Assembly: GCA_965216255.1 (NCBI GenBank)
Contig: OZ244148.1
Span: 3,348,001 to 3,412,000, forward strand
DNA: 64,000 bases
Direction of reading: 5' to 3'
Source: G965216255 sp965216255
Lineage (GTDB): Bacteria > Bacteroidota > Rhodothermia > Rhodothermales > Bin80
A model generated the notes under the pieces. That model had not been told where the DNA came from. It searched no databases and was given only the letters and a program-made list of their open reading frames with translations. The translations under genes and the position numbers were made by a program. Positions 9,657 to 19,274 of this stretch are shown piece by piece; the stretch's first letter is position 1; each line of letters starts with the position of its first letter.

Positions 9657-10424
9657 GTGAAACTCCGATTGCGGCATGAATTCATTCGCCTCGCTGGCGC
9701 TGCCCGGAGGTTGGACGCTCAGACCGTCGGGGTGCTAACCCTGTACGTCGTTTTTGTTATCGTTCAATTCAAGCTGGGCAGTCGCCGCTTCTTTGCGACA
9801 CATGTAGGGGAAGGGGAGTTACTTACGTGGGCGTGGTGGTTTACGATGCAGGGCATTACGGGCTTCGTGGCGCCGGTAATAGTTCTGCGCGTATTCTTTG
9901 GCCGGCGCCTAAAGAAAATAGGGCTTGGTGCGGGAGATTGGAGATTTGCCATTTACGTGGTACTGCTGTACCTGCCCGCCGTGGTAATAGGTACGTGGAT
10001 ACTTTCGAATGATGCCGCCTTCCAGGCTGGCTATCCACACTACCGTGGGGCGACCCGAAGCTGGGTACTGTTTGCCACCTACCACGCACTCTTTCTCTTC
10101 TACTGGATTGGCTGGGAGTATCTCTGGCGCGGGTTCATGCTGTTTGGCACGGCACATACGCTTGGCATATACGCCATATTTATTCAGGCCATTCCATTTG
10201 CGCTACTGCACTTGCAGAAGCCTGTGCCCGAGCTCTTGCTGTCGATCATTGGAGGCATTGCCCTAGGCGCGGTGGTCTGGCGATGCAGGTCGTTCTGGGT
10301 TGCCGTGCCCTTGCATGCATTGCAGATGCTATTTCTTGATCTTTGGTGCACTATCCGTGTCCAAACCGGGGTATCAGGAATCGGGCCCGGATCCTTGCTG
10401 GAACTGCTGCGCTCCGCGCTCTAG
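9657..10424 (+). CDS. CPBP (Abi/CAAX-like) intramembrane protease
   Basis: 255 residues, mostly membrane helices, with a GTG start 5 bases after the S9 peptidase stop. The CPBP motifs are recognisable. Motif 1 reads WEYLWRG with Glu154 and Arg158, where most members have EExxxR: the first Glu is Trp here and the second is kept. Motif 2 is FALLH (FxxxH, near residues 181-185), followed by a conserved C-terminal HALQM segment. Members are glutamic-type membrane proteases involved in CAAX processing, bacteriocin self-immunity or regulation; the substrate here is unknown. The missing first Glu makes activity less certain. Confidence 0.82.
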   Translation: MKLRLRHEFIRLAGAARRLDAQTVGVLTLYVVFVIVQFKLGSRRFFATHVGEGELLTWAWWFTMQGITGFVAPVIVLRVFFGRRLKKIGLGAGDWRFAIYVVLLYLPAVVIGTWILSNDAAFQAGYPHYRGATRSWVLFATYHALFLFYWIGWEYLWRGFMLFGTAHTLGIYAIFIQAIPFALLHLQKPVPELLLSIIGGIALGAVVWRCRSFWVAVPLHALQMLFLDLWCTIRVQTGVSGIGPGSLLELLRSAL

Positions 10425-10425
10425 G

Positions 10426-11730
10426 TTACTGGGCCGTCATGTAGTCTATGGTGAGGCTGGCGAGCGCCCGCACTCCGACAGGGAGGGCACCTTCGTCCGC
10501 AAAGAAATACGGTGAATGATTACGCGGTGCCGTGTCCGGGTTCTGATTCAGGGGCGTGATACCAAGAAAAAAATATAGCCCGGGTACTTCACCGGCGAAA
10601 TACGAGAAATCTTCTGCCCCTGTTATCTGCGGCGAAAGAATCACTTGATCAGGGCCTGCAACGCGCTGGAGCGATGGGATCATCCGCTCGGTAAGCTGTG
10701 GGTTGTTGACCGTAACCGGATACCCTCGGCGTATTCGTACTTCAGCGGTGGCCCCGGCGCTTTCCGCAATGTGCGTCACGGTTCGACGCACGCGTTCTTC
10801 GATTGTCTGCTGAACCTCCGGCAGGAAGGTTCGAATGGTCCCCGTCATCTCTACTCGATCCGGAATAATGTTGCCGCGCACTCCGCCGTCGATGGAGCCA
10901 ATGGTAATAATTGACGGCGTAGCCGTAACGTCGAGTTGCCGGCTCGCGACGGTCTGGAGGCCCAGAACAATCTGGGCTGCAACCACGATGGGATCCACCC
11001 CGCCCCACGGAACGGCGCCATGTGTTTGCTCTCCGGTAACGGTGATACTAAGCCCGTCCGAGCTGGCCATAAACGGCCCTGGCCGGTAGGAGATCTGGCC
11101 AACCGGTGCCGGCCACACGTGAAGCCCGAACACTACGTCAGGTCTGGGATCAAGAAAGGTCCCTTCCCGCAGCATCAGATCTGCACCCCCTTCTTCGCCC
11201 GCCGGGGGCCCCTCTTCCGCGGGCTGAAAAATGAATTTCACTGAGCCCGGCAATACGTTGCGCATGCCCGCAAGTACATCGGCAACCCCCATCAGGATGG
11301 CGACGTGGTTGTCATGGCCGCACGCATGCATGACTCCGACCGTCTGACCGTTGTACTGCGTACTGACTTTCGAGGCATACGGAAGATTGACGAGTTCGGT
11401 AACAGGAAGTCCGTCCATGTCAGCGCGCAGGGCAACTACCGGCTCCGTGCTGGCCCCTCGGAGGTAGCCCACGACGCCCGTGTGGGCTACTTCGGTTCGG
11501 ACTTCCATACCAAGAGCGTTCAAGTGGTCTGCCACGAGGGCGGCGGTTCGGAATTCACGGTTGCCGAGTTCCGGATGGGCATGGATATCTCGCCGCCACT
11601 CAACGACGCGGTCCGCGATTTCCGCAGCCCGTTCATCCAGCATGGCGCGCAGGTGTGCCCGGTTCGGCGACTGTGCCAGGCTGGGCAGGCAAGAAATAAG
11701 GAAGAGGAGGATCAGCCAAACAGCTTTCAT
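10426..11730 (-). CDS. Secreted M20-family amidohydrolase (aminoacylase/carboxypeptidase type)
   Basis: 434 residues with a signal peptide (MKAVWLILLFLISCLPSLAQ). The M20D metallopeptidase/amidohydrolase ligands are all present: Cys137 and His139 in MHACGHD, Glu172/Glu173 in QPAEEG, His204 in GLHVWP and a late His in PRNHSPYF. ALRADMDGLP is the other family hallmark. The family removes acyl or aminoacyl groups from N-acyl amino acids and similar amides; here it should act in the periplasm. Its start lies 17 bases downstream of the DUF5916 gene stop on the same strand, so both are probably one transcript. It converges with the CPBP protease gene. Confidence 0.92.
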   Translation of the reverse strand: MKAVWLILLFLISCLPSLAQSPNRAHLRAMLDERAAEIADRVVEWRRDIHAHPELGNREFRTAALVADHLNALGMEVRTEVAHTGVVGYLRGASTEPVVALRADMDGLPVTELVNLPYASKVSTQYNGQTVGVMHACGHDNHVAILMGVADVLAGMRNVLPGSVKFIFQPAEEGPPAGEEGGADLMLREGTFLDPRPDVVFGLHVWPAPVGQISYRPGPFMASSDGLSITVTGEQTHGAVPWGGVDPIVVAAQIVLGLQTVASRQLDVTATPSIITIGSIDGGVRGNIIPDRVEMTGTIRTFLPEVQQTIEERVRRTVTHIAESAGATAEVRIRRGYPVTVNNPQLTERMIPSLQRVAGPDQVILSPQITGAEDFSYFAGEVPGLYFFLGITPLNQNPDTAPRNHSPYFFADEGALPVGVRALASLTIDYMTAQ

Positions 11731-11747
11731 GCAGGGATCTACCTATG

Positions 11748-14033
11748 CTATCGCAGTACATTGAACAGTCTGCTGTATTTGACGGTGACGCCTCGTTCCT
11801 GTGGCCCACCAAAAAAATCGGTGATTTCGCTAACCTCATTGAACACCACAAAAAGCCCCGTATTTGCGGCTTGCAACCACCCGAAGCGCAGATTAGCCGA
11901 CCATATTTCCGCGCTGTCGTTGTACTGGAAAAGGCTCTGAATGTAAATCCTCGGCGTAAAAGAATACGATATCCGAGCCCGGAATAGATTGGTGACAAAG
12001 TCACCTCCCGGAAGGCTGATGTCATTGTTGGACAGGCTGAATTCTGCAGTTAGCGCTTCGTTGGCTCGCACACGGAGCGCACCCGCCAGGTTTATCCGCG
12101 TGCCGCCGAAGAATCCACCTATAACGTTTCGGCTGTTGAAGCTGACCTTCTTGCCCTGGTTGGTGTTAAATACCAGTTGGGCCTCGGCATGGTCGTAGCT
12201 GCCTGGTTCTACGAACACGTCTGTCGAGATCGGGAAGGCTTCCGTGACGCCCTCGCGCGTCAAATTGATTCCGGTGTGGATCTCGTAACCATTCTTCCAT
12301 TCCCAGTGCGAATCAATATGCCAGCGACCCGTTTCCTGGAAGCCTCCAAAATCCCAGTATCCCTGGTAGCTCACGTGGGGCCGGATCTCGTGGAGCCCAA
12401 TAAGGTCCTCCGGGCGCCATGTGTAATAAAGCAGCCCTGTGAGCTTGCGGTATTCGCTTTTTCGGCGCAGGAACCCCATCTCGGGATTAAAATCATCGGA
12501 TACCTCGGTATAAGTAGACGTGATCCGCCATACGTTTGAGACATAGTCCACGTTCATATTGTAGGCATACTGCGCTCCGCTGGGACGGGGCGAAAACGTC
12601 CGCGCGAAAAATCCTGATACATTCAGGTACTCGCCAATGCCGAGTCGGGCATCTACGGCAACGGCCTGGTTATCATTTGCAGGCAACTCTTCGTCTGGAT
12701 CCTCCAACGTAATCGTGCTCGTACTGAGTCGATTGGTGGCCATGACACCTACGGCGGACCGGTTAGGGAGGTCTTTGCGCAGACGTGCTACAGAGAAATT
12801 GTTGGCGGCAACCACGCTGCTGACTTCTTCGGTTTGCATGTTGAGCAAACCGACATTTAGGCCGGCAACCTGCCCGGACATGCGTGCGCCACCCAGGATG
12901 GGGATGGATTCTCCATTTGGCCCGATGCCAATGCTACGGCTGAAGAAGAGATCAACCTCTTGCCCGCTGAATTCAGACACCCCGACACTGAAGAGGCCTG
13001 CATTCTCCAGAAAGAATGGCCGCTTTTCCGGAAAGAATAAACTGAAGCGATCCAGGTTTATCTGCTGTTCATCTACTTCGACCTGCGCGAAGTCCGTGTT
13101 GTATGTGGCGTCAAGCGTTAAGCTCGGCGTCAGGCTGTATTTGAGATCCACGCCAAGATCCTGTCCCAGGTTCGTGCTGGGCTGAAGATCTTGAAAGCGC
13201 CGATCGGCCTGGCCAAGGGCATAGGGTGTAATCTGCAGATTGCGCGGCTGTGGAACATCCAGGCCGTTGAGCCGACCTGCGCGCGAGACGCGGTACAGGT
13301 TGTATTGCCGGGGTAGCCGTGTCCAGAACGACTGCTCGTTGTGCCTACGAATGTTCCGCTGGAAATTGGCACCCCACGTTTGAGGATCGGTAATAGGGAA
13401 TCGCAGCGTCCGGAACGGTATCTCGAATTCGGCGCTCCACCCTATGTCTGTAATCTGGGTGCGCACGTCCCAGGAACCGTCCCAATTGATATTGAAGCCG
13501 CCGCCACTTCCCGTTTGCTGCCTGCCAAAAAATCCGCCCTGGCCTTCTTTGGTGACCTGCGCGTCGAATTCAATGCCGGCTGGGTTGGTACCGAATACGA
13601 ACCCGTTTTGACCGTCGAGGAAGGTATCCAGAATGAATGTGAAACTATCCGTTTCATCCAGCGGTGCATCACGCCTGCTGTCTGACACAATGATACGGTC
13701 TGGCTCTCGGTCGTAGCAGACTACGCCGATGTAGAGCGCGCGGTCTGTGTAGAGCACCCGCACCTCCGTGCGCTCCGAGGCAGGATTACCGTGGTTGGGT
13801 GTAGTTTGCCAGAAATCAATGATTGGTTCCGAGAGAGCGTAGGCGGGATCTCCCATGACGTCGCCGTCCATGGTAGGTGCCGTCTCTGAATGCGTGGCCC
13901 GGGCCTGGGGCGCTTCCGATGCCGCTTCCTGCATCGTCAACTGGCCCTGTACGGGTTGCACGACGCAAAGGAAGTACGCGGCAGCGAACGATGGCAACAA
14001 GCGCACCAAGGAGGCCTCCTTCTGAATTCGCAT
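11748..14033 (-). CDS. DUF5916 outer-membrane protein with CBM9-like N-terminal domain
   Basis: 761 residues with a signal peptide ending near VVQPVQGQ. Residues about 45-240 form a CBM9-like domain: ATHSETAPTMDGDVM, YTDRALYIGVVCYD and WSAEFEIPFRTLRF are typical. The remainder is a DUF5916 C-terminal beta-barrel with many alternating-hydrophobic strands and the family phrase FSLFFPEKRPFFLENAG. Proteins of this architecture are common in Bacteroidota and are thought to sit in the outer membrane; the substrate is not established, and a carbohydrate is suggested only by the CBM9 fold. The gene precedes an M20 amidohydrolase. Confidence 0.88.
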   Translation of the reverse strand: MRIQKEASLVRLLPSFAAAYFLCVVQPVQGQLTMQEAASEAPQARATHSETAPTMDGDVMGDPAYALSEPIIDFWQTTPNHGNPASERTEVRVLYTDRALYIGVVCYDREPDRIIVSDSRRDAPLDETDSFTFILDTFLDGQNGFVFGTNPAGIEFDAQVTKEGQGGFFGRQQTGSGGGFNINWDGSWDVRTQITDIGWSAEFEIPFRTLRFPITDPQTWGANFQRNIRRHNEQSFWTRLPRQYNLYRVSRAGRLNGLDVPQPRNLQITPYALGQADRRFQDLQPSTNLGQDLGVDLKYSLTPSLTLDATYNTDFAQVEVDEQQINLDRFSLFFPEKRPFFLENAGLFSVGVSEFSGQEVDLFFSRSIGIGPNGESIPILGGARMSGQVAGLNVGLLNMQTEEVSSVVAANNFSVARLRKDLPNRSAVGVMATNRLSTSTITLEDPDEELPANDNQAVAVDARLGIGEYLNVSGFFARTFSPRPSGAQYAYNMNVDYVSNVWRITSTYTEVSDDFNPEMGFLRRKSEYRKLTGLLYYTWRPEDLIGLHEIRPHVSYQGYWDFGGFQETGRWHIDSHWEWKNGYEIHTGINLTREGVTEAFPISTDVFVEPGSYDHAEAQLVFNTNQGKKVSFNSRNVIGGFFGGTRINLAGALRVRANEALTAEFSLSNNDISLPGGDFVTNLFRARISYSFTPRIYIQSLFQYNDSAEIWSANLRFGWLQAANTGLFVVFNEVSEITDFFGGPQERGVTVKYSRLFNVLR

Positions 14034-14197
14034 AGTGTTCTAGATTACGGTATCCTGGCGTTAATCGAAAGATTGCGGAACTATATACGATAGTAGCCGG
14101 AACAGGACATGCATGAATGCATATGATGTGCCATGCTACGTACATATATCTATCATTGCCAACGCATCAGAAAAGTTCAGCGAACAGCCCTTGACAG

Positions 14198-15333
14198 GCT
14201 CTTCCGGCACCTGTCGTGGCTGCGCAACGACAGGTGGCCCCTTGCCGTAGCCACGACAGCGAGGCAGACAAGACGCCAACCTTCTTTGATATGTGCAAGA
14301 AACTGACGACTATGTGTGATTCGGGTAATGATGGATATCAAGGCACAGCGCAGCATCTTGCAACGTGTGCGCCTTGGGTAGGACAAGTTTTTTGGAGACA
14401 AGAAGGGCTTACCTCGCTTTGGGCGCGAGGTTCATTCGTTTGAGATGGATGGGTGCAAGCTAAGGCGCAACGGAGAGTACTACACCCTGCAGGTCAAGGG
14501 CGTTGGCAAGCTACGCTTCAAAGAGAGTCGTGGCGTATTCTCGGGTGCGGCCGCCGTGAAGTTCGTGAGGGTCTTGCGCCAGCCTCTAGGCACAGGTTAT
14601 GACGTGCAGCTTGTAAGAAGCCATCCTGTAATTGCCGTCATGCATGATGATCGTGATGCCATAGGCATCGACGTTAGGGGTAAAGGCCAACTGCTCCCTA
14701 TCCAACGGCACTCAACACGCTCCCATACGCCTTAGCGACCGCAAGCGAAGGCGTCTACAGAAAGCCGTCAGCCGTGCCAAGAGGCAGAGCAAGTCCAGGG
14801 CAAAGAGGCACTAGCACGAGAGTCCCGGCGTATGTCCGTGGCTAGAAGGAATGCTCTACACACTATCATTTCCGACATTGTACAACGTCATTCGGACTAC
14901 ATAGTTGTTGAGGACCTTACATTGCAGAGCATGACAGCCAAGGGCGGCGCACGCAATCGCGGACTGAATCGAAGCATGCGGACGCAATGCCATGCTCATA
15001 CAACAACTCACCTACAAGGCTGAGAGCGCTGGAGGCGAGCTGGTCAAAGTCAAACCGCATAACACGACGCAGCAGTGTAGTGGATGTGGCGGCATGCCCG
15101 CTACTGCCATAGGTCTTGGTGTTCGCACTTACGAGTGCGGCCATTGCGGCCTTGTGCGGGAGCGTGACATTAATGCGGCAAGGAATATCCGTCTGAAAGG
15201 GTTAAGCCTTTTCAGCAGGGCGGCAGGCCCTGTGTGTCGGTCGGAGGCGGCGCAAGCCGTTAACGTTGTGCCTCTGGCAGCTTCTTCGGAGGTTGTCAGG
15301 CACGGCTACGACACGGAATCGTATCGGCAGTAG
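14198..15333 (+). pseudogene. tnpB: Decayed IS200/IS605-type tnpB (RuvC-like RNA-guided nuclease family)
   Basis: TnpB pieces occur in order but in different frames, so the gene is broken. N-terminal match ADKTPTFFDMCKKLT near 14266-14310; middle block VKGVGKLRFKESRG near 14494-14535; RuvC-I motif AIGIDV near 14660; basic bridge RKRRRLQKAVSRAKRQ near 14740; RuvC-II IVVEDLTLQSM near 14900; zinc finger CSGCGG...CGHCG near 15076-15155; RuvC-III RDINAARNI near 15163. At least three frame changes (before 14445, about 14735, about 14820, about 14985) separate these parts. All three catalytic acidic positions survive in sequence. No tnpA partner is present, fitting a single-gene IS1341-like element. 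A small hairpin overlaps the stop. Confidence 0.88.
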
Positions 15334-15344
15334 CTATGGCTACT
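15329..15344. repeat. Perfect hairpin at the 3' end of the tnpB remnant
   Basis: AGTAGC-TATG-GCTACT forms a 6-bp stem with a 4-base loop and overlaps the tnpB stop codon at 15331-15333. IS200/IS605 elements carry subterminal hairpins at their right end, where the guide-RNA region of TnpB elements also ends, so this is a candidate right-end structure. The exact element boundary cannot be read from one copy. Confidence 0.45.
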
Positions 15345-15421
15345 ATCGTATAATAATTCCCAAAGATTGCGAGTGGATACCGGTCCATACGTATACTACT
15401 GGTCCATTTATCCAAAGCTCC

Positions 15422-16825
15422 ATGAAGAATTTCGATAACCAGGTTCCGCGCAGCCGCATGTGGGGCGGGCGTTTCTCTGGTCCTACCGACGCGCTGGTGG
15501 CCGAGTTTAATGCCTCCATCGGCGTGGATCACCTGATGGCCTTGCAGGATATCGAAGGCTCCATCGCACATGCCACGATGCTGGCAGAACAGGGAATCAT
15601 CACGACGGAGGAATCAGAGCAGATAGTGGAAGCGCTGGCGGCAATTCGGCAGGATGTGCTGAAGGGTCGCATGGATTGGAGGATTGAGGACGAGGACGTT
15701 CACATGAACCTTGAGCGCGCGTTAACGGATCGCATCGGCCCGCTGGGAGGCAAACTGCACACGGCGCGGAGCCGCAATGATCAGGTGGCGACGGATCTCC
15801 GGCTCTGGGTCCGGGCAGCCACAAAGCAGATTATTCAGCAACTGCATGCACTGCGTGGGGTGTTGGTGGATGCTGCAGAAGAGCATCTGGGCGTCATTAT
15901 CCCCGGGTACACCCATCTGCAGGTTGCGCAGCCCGTGCTATTTTCGCACCATGTGCTGGCCTACCATGAAATGCTCGTGCGAGATCAGGAGCGATTCGAA
16001 GAATCGCTCTCCCGCGTGAATGTTTCTCCCCTGGGCGCCGGTGCCCTCGCCGGTACCGGTTTCCCGATAGATCGCCGTCGCACTGCCGATCTCCTTGGCT
16101 TTGGGGAGGTGGCGCGAAATTCTCTCGACGCCGTTTCCGACCGAGATTTTGCTCTCGAATTTCTATTCAACGGCAGTCTGACCATGGTACATCTTTCCCG
16201 TCTAAGCGAGGAACTCATCATTTGGTCGAGTGAAGAATTCGGCTTTGTAACCTTGCCGGACAGCCATACTACAGGAAGCAGCATCATGCCGCAGAAAAAG
16301 AATCCCGACGTGTGCGAGCTTGTCCGCGGCAAGGCAGGAAGGGTATCTGGCCACCTGGTCGGGCTGCTCATGGTGATGAAGGGTCTGCCACTTGCCTACA
16401 ACAAGGACATGCAGGAAGACAAGGAAGGCGTATTCGATACAGCGCAAACGCTCCATATGGCCCTGCGGATGTATGCCACGATGCTGCCTCAGATCACGAT
16501 AAATGCGGAAAGGACGCGGGCGGCGGCGGCAGCAGCCTTCTCCAATGCCACCGATCTTGCGGATTACCTGGCGATTAAGGGTCTGCCGTTTCGCGATGCG
16601 CACGAGGTAGTTGGCAAGCTTGTGGCCCTTTGCCTGAGAGAAGGTGTCGCGCTTGAGGACCTACCTCTTGCGCGAATGCGCGGAGTCTGTGATCGGATAG
16701 CGGCCGATGTGTACGACAGGCTCGCACTCGAAAGTGTCCTAGAGGCGCGGGCTACCTATGGAGGCACGGCGCATGCCCAGGTGGCACGGCAAATCGCCGA
16801 AGCGAGGCAACGGCTGCGGGCGTAG
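15422..16825 (+). CDS. argH: Argininosuccinate lyase
   Basis: ArgH splits argininosuccinate into arginine and fumarate, the last step of arginine synthesis, as a cytosolic homotetramer. From ATG 15422 the protein is 467 residues, the normal length. It has the N-terminal MWGGRFSGPTD, the catalytic region around HTARSRNDQVATD, and the fumarase-superfamily signature GSSIMPQKKNPD near residue 285. The longer open frame to 15266 runs through the tnpB remnant and is ignored. Its stop codon abuts the stop of the convergent gene with no spacer. Confidence 0.97.
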   Translation: MKNFDNQVPRSRMWGGRFSGPTDALVAEFNASIGVDHLMALQDIEGSIAHATMLAEQGIITTEESEQIVEALAAIRQDVLKGRMDWRIEDEDVHMNLERALTDRIGPLGGKLHTARSRNDQVATDLRLWVRAATKQIIQQLHALRGVLVDAAEEHLGVIIPGYTHLQVAQPVLFSHHVLAYHEMLVRDQERFEESLSRVNVSPLGAGALAGTGFPIDRRRTADLLGFGEVARNSLDAVSDRDFALEFLFNGSLTMVHLSRLSEELIIWSSEEFGFVTLPDSHTTGSSIMPQKKNPDVCELVRGKAGRVSGHLVGLLMVMKGLPLAYNKDMQEDKEGVFDTAQTLHMALRMYATMLPQITINAERTRAAAAAAFSNATDLADYLAIKGLPFRDAHEVVGKLVALCLREGVALEDLPLARMRGVCDRIAADVYDRLALESVLEARATYGGTAHAQVARQIAEARQRLRA

Positions 16826-17914
16826 TCAGTCCGCTGCAGATTTCTTACGTGTAGAAGCTGAACCCATTAGCACGGCAACGGGCCTGAGTCCCTCAATATT
16901 TTCACAGAATATCTTGATGGTTGCCGTTAGCGGGACGGCCAAAACCATACCAACGATGCCCCAGAGCCAGCCCCAAAATATGAGGGACACCAAAACCAGC
17001 AGTGGACTCAGGTTTAGGCTGAACGCCATCAGCCGTGGATCGACCACATTGCCCACGATGGTCTGCACCAATTGCATGAGAATGAGGGCCAGCAGCGGAA
17101 TGGTAAGCGTATCGAATTGAAGCAAAGAAAGCAGAAATGGGAGGACCACGGCTACCAGCGAGCCGATATTGGGAATAAAGTTGAGCAGGAAGGCGAGGAA
17201 TCCCCAGAATATGGGAAAATCCACGCCCAGAATCCACAAAATGAGGAATATGAGGAACCCCGTGAGTGCGCTTACCAAAGCCTTCGCCGCCAAATATTGG
17301 CGTACCTGCCCGCTGATATTATCCATTACACCGACAATACGGGCGGCAACATCGGACGGATAAGCCTTTTGGATCTTGGCTCCGAGCTGCCCACTTCCGG
17401 CCAAGATGAAGAGCATGAAGAGTAGTACCAGGAAAGTGTTGGAGACCAAATTAACAAACGAGCCTACCCCGGAGGACAGAATGGTCTTTACGTAATCTGC
17501 CTGTACCAGTGAGCCAAGGTCCAGCACTTCATCGGTTATTCCCAGAGGCTCACCGATGCGAACAAGCCTGTTTTCCGTGTCCTCGACAATGGTGTCAATG
17601 CGTGTGCCGTAGCGATCAAACGCATCCGAAAACGACCGTGCGCTGGAATATACCAGCAGCCCGACCAGAGACAGCATGATAGTAAGGGAGAGTAGTACGA
17701 TGATGAGCGTAACGGAAGTGGGAATACGCTTTGATTTCAAATAGAGGACGATGGGCTGGAACATGAAGGAAACAAGGAGCGCAACCGAGAATGGAATTAA
17801 CACGGTGCGAAGTTCCAGCAGGACAACGCCCATTACGGATACTGCCAGGGTAGCAAGGAGGACAACGACCACCTTACTATTCTTCATGGACATAATGGTC
17901 GCCTTGCCGTTCAT
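16826..17914 (-). CDS. AI-2E (PerM/UPF0118) family transporter
   Basis: 362 residues with about seven or eight membrane helices and the family layout: N-terminal helix pair (VVVLLATLAVSVMGVVLLEL), a middle soluble segment (about 85-170), then the C-terminal block with LTGFLIFLILWILGVDFPIF, LNFIPNIGSLVAVVLPFLLS and NVVDPRLMAFSLNLSPLLVL. The family includes proposed AI-2 exporters and Na+/H+ antiporters; substrate cannot be told from sequence. A Met at residue 9 or 10 could be the true start. It is convergent with argH, the two stop codons being directly adjacent. Confidence 0.9.
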   Translation of the reverse strand: MNGKATIMSMKNSKVVVVLLATLAVSVMGVVLLELRTVLIPFSVALLVSFMFQPIVLYLKSKRIPTSVTLIIVLLSLTIMLSLVGLLVYSSARSFSDAFDRYGTRIDTIVEDTENRLVRIGEPLGITDEVLDLGSLVQADYVKTILSSGVGSFVNLVSNTFLVLLFMLFILAGSGQLGAKIQKAYPSDVAARIVGVMDNISGQVRQYLAAKALVSALTGFLIFLILWILGVDFPIFWGFLAFLLNFIPNIGSLVAVVLPFLLSLLQFDTLTIPLLALILMQLVQTIVGNVVDPRLMAFSLNLSPLLVLVSLIFWGWLWGIVGMVLAVPLTATIKIFCENIEGLRPVAVLMGSASTRKKSAAD

Positions 17915-18352
17915 ACAATTACTACCGTGTTAGGTCCAGTGGGTGTAAACTTAGGGAATTACCCAGGATGGGTGATACAGGCTTCCTTACTTGGGGTCCG
18001 GTCTAGGCGTTGGCGGCCGGCGTATCGGCTCGACGACGCAAGAGGTTCACCGTTCTTAACCTGTTACGCTATGGTACGGTTCGGGCTCAATTAGTGCGCG
18101 CTTCTGCGAAAAGGATTTCATGAAGATTACGTGCCGGCCAGATCAAGAGCATCGCCGTGGCGCCAGACAGCCGGGCGTGAAGCCGGACTGTTTACGTGCG
18201 AATGGGCCTGTGTTATTCGATAGCGACACAGGACTGCATGCATAGGCGATTGGTCAACGGTCTTGCATGGTCCCCAAGTCCCAGTGCATTGGCTGAAATC
18301 CGATTCCATTGCAGGGCAGTACGCTCCGAGGCAACGCATCTGCTCTAGGAAG
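17915..18352. other. Intergenic region between the PorV-like operon and the AI-2E gene
   Basis: 438 bases. It must hold the end of the five-gene minus-strand operon and the promoter of the AI-2E family gene. Only one short minus-strand frame (18127-18444) is open, without family resemblance and overlapping the end of the barrel gene. I see no strong hairpin or RNA gene. Confidence 0.55.
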
Positions 18353-19270
18353 CTACCAGAGGTACGCCAGCGTAAGTATATGGCCTGGACCTTCAAATCC
18401 GCTGTCAAAGGGGATATAGGCATAGTCAAAGGTGAGCGTATCAAAGCGGATGCCGAGCCCGGAGGTAAACGTGCGCGGCGTGTCTCGGGTCAGGTATCCC
18501 AAACGCAGGATTACCATTTCCAGAACAGTGGCGGCCATACCAAGATGGAGCCGCGTAAGTTCGGATGGCAACAAGTGCGATACTTCTGCGCTCACCAAGA
18601 CGTCGAGCAGCTCCGTCCCGTCTGTGTACGCCAGTATGCGCAGAGGGTACAGTGCTGCACCGGCCTGGAGCATGCGCGGAAGGGTGGTTGCTTCACGTTC
18701 AAGCTTTGACATCCTGCCCACATTGCGGATGGCTGCTCCAAGTAGTACGGACTGCCGCAGAAGCACCGCCTGTAGACCGGCATCAAAGGCATAGCCGCTG
18801 GCATCCGCATCGAAAAACCGTTCCTTGAGAAACTTGGCCGTAATACCACCCCGCATCGGTCCAAGACGCCGGGCATAGGACAGGCCCGCGCTAATGAACT
18901 GGGCGCGAAACGCCCCAACTGGGTCGCCTGGCATGTCACGCGCTTCCAGGTCGCCACTGTCCGAAGCAGTTACAGCGATACCGACACCACCCCTGCTCCC
19001 CAGTGGGAAGCGGGCCGCCACATCGTATATCCGAAGATCGCCAATCCAAATTCGATGAGAAACCGCGGCGCTCTTGCCGGAGGCGGAAGCAAGCCCGGCA
19101 GGATTCCAGTAGGTCGAAAACGCGTCCTGGGTGGCGGCCACCTGCGCATCGCCCATGGCGCTCGCCGCGGCGTTGGCGCCGATTCGCAAGAACGCCAATC
19201 CGCTTTCCTGGCCCGAGCTTGGGGAGGCAGCAAGAACCGCAAAAGTCAGCAAGAGGACAGGATGCCGCAT
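18353..19270 (-). CDS. PorV/PorQ-family outer-membrane barrel protein (last gene of operon)
   Basis: 305 residues from ATG 19270; 20 further codons upstream lack a signal peptide and would overlap the preceding gene. The signal peptide is MRHPVLLLTFAVLAASPSSGQ. The mature start AFLRIGANAAASAMGDAQVA followed by AFSTYWNPAGLA is the PorV/PorQ hallmark, with alternating-hydrophobic strands to the C-terminus. In type IX secretion PorV shuttles cargo to the sortase and PorQ takes part in surface attachment; this protein could serve either role or be a general FadL-like barrel. It starts 4 bases after the stop of a second, related barrel gene. Confidence 0.82.
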   Translation of the reverse strand: MRHPVLLLTFAVLAASPSSGQESGLAFLRIGANAAASAMGDAQVAATQDAFSTYWNPAGLASASGKSAAVSHRIWIGDLRIYDVAARFPLGSRGGVGIAVTASDSGDLEARDMPGDPVGAFRAQFISAGLSYARRLGPMRGGITAKFLKERFFDADASGYAFDAGLQAVLLRQSVLLGAAIRNVGRMSKLEREATTLPRMLQAGAALYPLRILAYTDGTELLDVLVSAEVSHLLPSELTRLHLGMAATVLEMVILRLGYLTRDTPRTFTSGLGIRFDTLTFDYAYIPFDSGFEGPGHILTLAYLW

Positions 19271-19274
19271 AATA

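Noticed and set aside
15266..15421. N-terminal extension of argH
   Set aside because: It runs through the tnpB end and has no ArgH similarity; ATG 15422 gives the normal length.
18127..18444. Minus-strand frame of 105 codons in the intergenic gap
   Set aside because: No homology and overlaps the end of the PorV-like gene in another frame.
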